Below are positions 58,134 through 64,000 of a stretch of 64,000 nucleotides of DNA, in pieces (positions within the stretch are counted from its first letter, which is position 1; each line of letters starts with the position of its first letter). The stretch lies in the NCBI GenBank assembly GCA_037074615.1, contig CM073534.1, forward strand, positions 7,808,861 to 7,872,860, written 5' to 3'. The position numbers and the translations under genes are program-made. The DNA comes from Leucaena leucocephala (taxonomy: Eukaryota; Streptophyta; Magnoliopsida; Fabales; Fabaceae). Under the pieces are notes generated by a model. That model was not told the origin of the DNA. It did not search any database and saw only the letters and a list, made by a program, of their open reading frames with translations.

Positions 58134-59416
58134 TCAGTTCTGCTTGTCCATTCCAAGGGAATGCTTCACACTGTCCACAGCACCCTGAGCCACGTTCTTC
58201 ACTTGCTCCGTAGTCTGCATCAACAAAATATTTAATTATTCTTCAAAAATTAGTTAAGCAAATTATATATTCTTTCCTCTTTAAGTTTTATTGAACTTAT
58301 ATATATATAATGAAATGTTCTATATCTTCAGCGTCATTGACAACTTGTCTTAAATTTTGCTAAAAGTTTACATACCTCTCTTTTATTCTCAAAACCTACA
58401 AAACCTCTCTTAAATTTAATTAAGATTACATAAATTTTTACTTTTATACTTTTAAATATACACAAATTATTTTTAGAAATATAAGGGATGCCACTGTAGT
58501 TTTAAATAAACTTTTTGAATTTGTCCCTTTTTTTTATAAAAAAGAGGACATCTATGTCGTAAATTTTGAAAGGCTTATAAGAGTTTGTGTAATTTACTTT
58601 TTCTTTTGTTTTAGGGATGATCTATAAGTTTGTAAAATACAGGAGATAATTATTACAGCAAAAATTAGAAAACTTTCCAAGTAATATACTCAAATTAATT
58701 TTATGATATGAAAAATAAATTAAACCATAAATTTGTCATTAATTAACGTGTTTGTTGTAGAGAGCTTTTAATTAAATAGGTTTGATGAAAATAAATCATA
58801 CTATTTATAATTCATAAATAATGACTTGATATAACTAATTAATATATAATAAAATATTATTTATAAGTTATAAATAGTGTATTTCATATTAAACTTATGT
58901 AATGCACAAAATGTGTGTGTATATAGTTTTATAATGAATTAACCTGTTGGAACAAGCCGGCAGCTTCCTCCTTGTGTAGTTGAGCTTGCCCTCCAGATGA
59001 GTTAGCGGCCTCAGAAGCCTTGTCCATGGTTGCACTTGCTGTGTTCTGTGCAGCACTAGCTGATTGGCTTGCGAACTGTGCACTTTGGTCTGCTTGCTCC
59101 TATAATTAACCAACCAAACATTACTTAATTCGACACATCACAAAATTAAGGTTATTTAAACTAATTAAGTACAGCAATGAACTTCACTAATTTTGAAAAA
59201 CATACAAGAGATGTTTATGCACGATTTCATTTTGATAAAGTTTAAGGAAAGCATGCAGAGTTGGGTTACTAAAATATGCAAGAATTTCAGAATCAAAATT
59301 ATTATTGATAAGGTTTTCAAAAGAAAAAAGTAAAAAAGAAAGTGAAAAGTTATTATTGATGAATTCACCTGAGATTGGCCATGTGATTGGCCAGCATTGA
59401 AGCTTGCACTAGACAT
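58134..59416 (-). CDS. Small LEA-type (late embryogenesis abundant) protein, 94 aa, three exons
   Basis: Small hydrophilic stress or seed/pollen protein thought to protect cells during drying; probably cytosolic or nuclear. Exons on the minus strand: 59369-59416, 58944-59099, 58134-58214, joined in phase 0 with GT-AG introns (CAG|GTGAAT; ttatag|GAG; CAG|GTTAAT; gatgcag|ACT) and a TGA stop. The protein starts MSSASFNAGQSHGQSQ, has TASATMDKASEAANSSGGQA in the middle, and ends VDSVKHSLGMDKQN. About 18 Ala, 15 Gln and 15 Ser among 94 residues, no Cys or Trp and no membrane segment. The xNAGQ start, MDKA core and AADxVKxxxGM-like end fit the Arabidopsis At3g02480/At5g38760 and KIN-type LEA group. 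The usual QEKTS block is replaced by EQADQ. No defect seen; the only gene here that looks intact. Confidence 0.85.
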
Positions 59417-59515
59417 AGTTTATGGGTTTGGTATTTGAAGCAATTAAGATATATAAAATGATTAGAGATAATAAAGATTAACTTTTGCTGTGAATTTTCA
59501 TAGAGAAGGTGTGAG

Positions 59516-59524
59516 TATATATAT
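59516..59524 (-). promoter_or_regulatory. Candidate TATA box of the LEA gene
   Basis: Minus-strand ATATATATA about 100 bp before the ATG, leaving a leader of roughly 65-75 nt if transcription starts about 30 bp downstream. I found no clear ACGTG-type abscisic acid element in the next 400 bp. Confidence 0.5.
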
Positions 59525-60027
59525 CTAATTCTGAGAGGAAACTGACAACATGTGGTTGGAAGAAGAATGCTTTCCGCCATTATAGAGCGATTATTTCTGC
59601 TCTTGAAAAGGGCATTGAATGACATAATTAGTTGGGATTGAAAATGAAAAATCAGCCTCTAATCTAATTTGAGAGATTTATGGATCACCATAAGTATTAT
59701 ATGGATTATTGATTATTAATATTATTATATAAAAACAAAAATCCTTTGATCAATAATAATTAATTACTATTTATCAAATGATACTTTCTGTGAGCAAGAG
59801 TTAAAAATGAGTTAAATCCTATTGATGTGCTCACAATCACAATGTTGTTAAATTCTTACCATACAAACCTTTGCTAGAATAAAAAAAATATTTTTATAGA
59901 CAATATATAAGCCTTTGTTGAACCCACTTTTATTTATTTTTCATAATTATATATCCCCATTTATGACTATTAATTGCGTTTTAAAATTCTCTTTCACTTT
60001 CAACTCAAATATATAATTGTCACACTA
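59525..60027. other. Upstream flank of the LEA gene
   Basis: Mainly AT-rich. 59540-59630 is somewhat GC-richer and might contain promoter elements; none can be named. Confidence 0.4.
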
Positions 60028-61380
60028 TGTATTTTGATGATAACAAAAGATTTCTTAAGAAGTATGTGAGATTAAGTTTTGATTCTTAATATTATTCTGA
60101 TAAGATTCACACATATATATATATATTATACTCATATTATTCTCGCTTTATTAGAAATAAAGTTTATTCTAAATATAGATTGAACTTATTTGAAGATAAA
60201 TTCGTAAGACTTTCTATTTCTAATCCTATTTTGATATTGGTTTAAAGACATATGTTCAGAATTACACTTAGTGGAGAAAATATATTTTTGAACATATTAT
60301 TTTGATAATGTCTTAAGATTATTTTGATAAAGGTCTTTTAAACCATTATCCTCATATTATTCTCAAACATATTCTGATATAGTATTCCTTATTCGTAGAA
60401 AAAATATTTATCATTATTTTGATAATGATTATTTATATTTGGCATATATTCTATATGAACTGGTATTTTCTGGAGTATTCTGATATGACTTTTGATAAAA
60501 CTATCTTTTTCATATGCCATTCAATTATTGAAAATATTATTGGAATCAAAGTTATAAATTTTGATTCAATGTTCTTATTTGATCTTAATCATTTTGATGA
60601 CTTTCTGGAATCAAGTTGTATTTCTTGAAAATAAGATTAACACTAATGAAAGTTATTATATTGTGTTAATACAAGGTTTGCCGATTCTTCTATTGAAGAT
60701 TGTTCCCAATGGATTAAAAGACTTTCAAGTCTACTTTTCTAATAGAAGCATGTAATGCAGCCACTAGCCTAAACTAGAAAACAGAAGACTTTCCCAATAT
60801 TAAAAATTCAACAGGAAGAAGTTATCTCTAATGGATCTATTCCTACTTCAACTATAAAAAGGGTAAACCTTTCATCTTCAAAGTATAATTGAGAATGCAT
60901 AAGCAACGACCTAGAGTGAACACTCTTTATTATTCTCATACTCTGTAGTTGTACTTCAATGTTATCAGAATATAAGATATTCTTTAAGAGAGCGATTATT
61001 GTAATATCATTTTATGCTAAAGTGAAATTGTTTAAGAATCAAGTGGATTCAGGAGCTTGGTTGTAACCTTATAATTAGTAAGGGAGAGTGATTAACTTGA
61101 TCAGATGGATCAAGGTTAATCGTACTATAGTCACCAAGGGCCCATTTGGAATATTGGAGATACAATGGAAAATCTTATGAGTAAACTGGGAACTAGACGT
61201 ATGTCATGTGGATTGAACTACGATAATCGATCTGTGTTATTTATCTTCCAGTAGCTCAACCTTAAGTGATATATTTCTAATTAACTCTTTCTCTGATTGT
61301 TTAAGTTTGATTTAGCTTTAAAGTTTAAATTTTTATAAACACCCAATTCACCCATTTTTGGATGCAATAATGTTTTAACA
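60028..61380 (+). repeat. Old LTR-like sequence (SIRE/Maximus style)
   Basis: Starts tgtattttgatgataacaaa. It has a TAAAAAGGG leader near 60850, the tail aactagacgtatgtcatgtg and ttgaactacgataatcgatc near 61190, and ends in cacccaattcacccattttt and gatgcaataatgttttaaca. These features, in this order, are typical of SIRE/Maximus LTRs. No 5-bp target duplication could be matched (CACTA / ATAAT), and no adjacent gag. Confidence 0.5.
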
Positions 61381-61430
61381 ATAATCCTAATTAATAGGTT
61401 TCCATTAATCACCCCCTCTTGCATTTATTA

Positions 61431-62680
61431 GGATCCCAACCATGCTTCCATTGATCAAATTCTTACCAGTCTCTCTCATATTCCTCTTCCCTCCTTAACA
61501 GATGAGGATTTTTCTGAAATTAGGAAGCCTATTTATGAGCTAGAGGTTAAAGAGGCAGCATTTGGACTTCCTAAAGATAGTGCACATGGCCTAGATGAAT
61601 ATAATTTTCATTTCTATCAAAAATATTGGAAGCTGGGAAATAAGGATATTTTCAATATAGTGTTACACTTATGGCACTCTGAGCATTTGTTGCAAAGTCT
61701 TAATAAGACTACAATCATCCCCATTCTTAAAATAGATATAACACAAATGTTTAGAGACTTTAGACCCATAAGTCTTTGCAATGTTGCATACAAAAATATG
61801 TCTAAAGTTCTATATAATTGACTTAAGAAGATTTTGGATAATCTAATTGCTCCCAATCAATGCACTTTTCTTAAAGGTAGGCTAATTTTAGATAATATCC
61901 TTCTTGCTACTGATTTACTTTGTCAAATCCATTATGCAAGGGAAGGTAGAAAGAAACTTGCAGCCTTAAAGGTTGACTTCTCCAAAGCTTTTGATAAGCT
62001 TTCTTGGAACTTTATAGCTGTAGTCATGAGAAAAAATAAATTTTCTGGAGAAATAGATCAATTTAATTCTTCAATGTATCTCCTCAGTACAATAATGGTA
62101 TGCTTACCACTCTTATCATGCCTAATCCTGGTCTTCATCAAGGTGATCCTTTATAACTTTACTTGTATATTTTCTTTAAATGTTTTGTCTTGTATAATAT
62201 CCAAGTTGCAATTGTCTAATAATTGGAAATGTGTCAAGATATGCTAGAGAGCCCAACCCATTACACATATTCTATATGCAAATGACTCACTTTTCTTTTT
62301 TGAAAGCACAATTCATAAGTTCTACTCTGTCAAGCTTGCTCTTAATATATATGGTTTGTGGTCTGGACAGGAAAGTAATAACACAAAATCCTTCATTGTC
62401 CTTAATTCTAATGTTTCTCATTCTGCCAAAATTAGATTGTCAAAATTTTTGGGATTTCATTTCTCCTCCAGCTTGGGGTTATATCTAGGGACATGGATTG
62501 ATCCTAGGAGGAGTAAGACTCCCATTTACCAATAGGTAATTCACTCAATGGAAAGATGGATAGGTGCTTGGTAATCTAAGCTTCTTTCTCAAGCTTCAAG
62601 ACTTACTCTGATTAAATCTATTCTTGCTTTAGTCAATATTCATATCATGTCTTGTATACAACTACCTTAATACATATGTG
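61431..62680 (+). pseudogene. LINE ORF2, reverse transcriptase
   Basis: One frame is open from 61431 to TGA 61819-61821, with ASIDQILTSLSHIPLPSLTD, AAFGLPKDSAHGLDEYNF, NKTTIIPILKI and FRDFRPISLCNVAYKNMSKV. It continues at 61834 with IAPNQCTFLKGRLILDNILL and LKVDFSKAFDKLSW. The catalytic motif is YAND (usual YADD/FADD) at 62275-62286, so one active-site Asp is lost. The thumb block LLSQASRLTLIKSILA follows at about 62580. Confidence 0.88.
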
Positions 62681-62689
62681 ATTGAACAT

Positions 62690-63700
62690 ATACTTGTTGT
62701 GCCAATTTTTTTTGGGGGGTTCTACTAGCACTAAAAGGAAAATCTATCTTGTGAGGAGAGATAATCTCTTTCAACCTATTAACAAGGGAGACGGGGTTGG
62801 GATTAAGACCAACAAAATTTGTCAACCAAACACTTTTGGCAAAGTAGGTCTAGAGAATTATGTCCTCTGAGGCTCCTTCCTTGTTGGCATCCACTTTAAA
62901 GGTAAAATATATAGATTTTAATTCCCCTCTATCTTCAGAGAGCCTTATATTTATCTTGAATTTGGAAGGGTATTGTTGAAAATGCAAATATAATTGTTGA
63001 AAAGTTAAAATGGTATGTGGAAAATGGTGCTTCCCTACTAGTTAATCACCATATTTGGTGGCCCATACAGCAGGATCAAAGCCTCCTTGATGAACATTCA
63101 TCTAGTTGGTAATATATTATTGCATGTCCCTTATTCTTGGAACTTAGTCACTTGGAACGCACAACTTGTCCAAACATTATACTCTCTAGAAGTCACTAAT
63201 GCTATTCTTTAGATCCCTTTCTCCATTTTAATTTTTTCTAACAAGCTGTAGTGGAGTGGTAATGCTTTAGGCTCTTATACTGTCAAAGATGGTGTGACTT
63301 AACTTTATGGGAATCAGAATGATATTGTTATCGATAATTTTTGGAAGTTCTTGTGGAGCATTCAGTTACCTTATAAACATATTCTATTCTTTTGGAAACT
63401 ATTGAATAATGCTCTACCTGTTTGTGATATATTGAAAAAGAATCATTTAAATTATTTTGGCCCATGTCTGTTTGATTGTGATGCTAAGGAAACTCTTGAT
63501 CATCTATTTGTATCATGACCTTTAGCTAGGTCCCTTTGGTTTGGATGCTTGTTCATCAGGATTCCATCTTTGAACTTTCATGAGTTTGAGGGTTAGTTGA
63601 AACAAACCTTACTCCAACTCTACTCTGATGGAGGAAACGCAATAATGCGCTTCATCATGGTTATTATGATTCTCCATTGGCAATAATCCAGAAAGTTCTG
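62690..63700 (+). pseudogene. LINE ORF2, C-terminal region with zf-RVT-like domain
   Basis: FFWGGSTSTKRKIYLVRRDN at about 62707 is the usual block after the thumb. At about 63280-63540 it reads GSYTVKDGV, then FWKFLWSIQLPYKHILFFWK, LLNNALPVCDIL and CDAKETLDHLFVS, the zf-RVT region. The usual CxxC pair is reduced to CLFDCDA with HLF following. In-frame stops at several points. This is the domain missing from the first LINE. Confidence 0.78.
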
Positions 63701-64000
63701 CAAATATCATCATTCTCTGCATTGGTTTTCAATGACTAAACCTTAGTTATAAAGGGTTAGTGTTTGCCTTTGTTATCTTCTCCCTTGATCTCTCTCAATG
63801 CAGAAGGTTAGGATATCATCCTCTATAAATACACAAGTTTGAACAAGAATTATTATCATGGAATTATCTACCATAGGGTACCTCTAAAAAAGAATTCTTA
63901 TGGAGAAATCAATTAGGTACAGGTCTCACTTTTCTTTCCAAGTGATCAAGAGGCTCTTTATTCTGGATTCATAATTTTCACCTGATTGAAGCTAACTTCA

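Larger units (their letters stand above)
61425..64000 (+). mobile_element. Second LINE, ORF2 fragment, 5'-truncated and running off the window
   Basis: Homology starts inside the reverse-transcriptase approach region at about 61430, so the endonuclease and ORF1 are missing. Coding pieces continue in order to at least 63690 and probably beyond. Same strand as the LINE at 5.2 kb but diverged from it, so an independent insertion. Confidence 0.85.

Overview
This window is nuclear DNA from a flowering plant, most likely a dicot, and is almost entirely transposon-derived. The evidence is GT-AG introns, a three-exon LEA-type gene, decayed LINE, Copia, CACTA and Mutator-like elements typical of plants, and very AT-rich intergenic DNA. 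I cannot name the species. There are no rRNA genes, CRISPR arrays, bacterial operons or confirmed tRNAs.

Layout, left to right. 0.4-1.6 kb: a broken or partial gene with a C2H2-like exon followed by charged coiled-coil exons resembling plant ubiquitin-hydrolase-related (DUF629-type) proteins. 4.4-10.5 kb: a possible MITE, then a full-length but dead L1-type LINE with a candidate target-site duplication. 11-16.4 kb: the left part of a CACTA element with a TNP2 transposase remnant. 18.7-26.1 kb: a TGD1-like (plastid lipid-transfer permease) pseudogene split by a 6.1 kb CACTA element with a perfect AGA target duplication. 26-33 kb: AT-rich DNA with small repeats, including fold-back MITEs, a tRNA-like SINE candidate, and a 736 bp terminal-inverted-repeat element. 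33.7-35.6 kb: the 5' half of a Copia element (LTR, primer-binding site, gag, protease). 35.7-37.3 kb: a Mutator-like element with long inverted repeats and what looks like a captured host exon. 37.7-39.5 kb: a solo LTR. 39.9-42.2 kb: a reverse-strand LINE fragment and an old LTR. 42.4-49.9 kb: a CACTA element with TNP2 and Ulp1-like remnants and an ATG target duplication. 50.7-57.5 kb: a third CACTA (CTT duplication) containing an inverted solo LTR of the same family as the one at 37.7 kb. 58.1-59.4 kb: the one gene that looks intact, a small reverse-strand LEA protein gene. 60-64 kb: another old LTR and a second LINE ORF2 that runs off the window.

The order of events can be partly read. The TGD1-like copy came first and a CACTA element then jumped into it. 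The CACTA at 50.7 kb was in place before an LTR retrotransposon landed in it and recombined to a solo LTR. I found no clear new biological system. The most interesting objects are the CACTA-split TGD1 pseudogene, the exon inside the Mutator-like element, and the LINE whose zinc-finger region is deleted.
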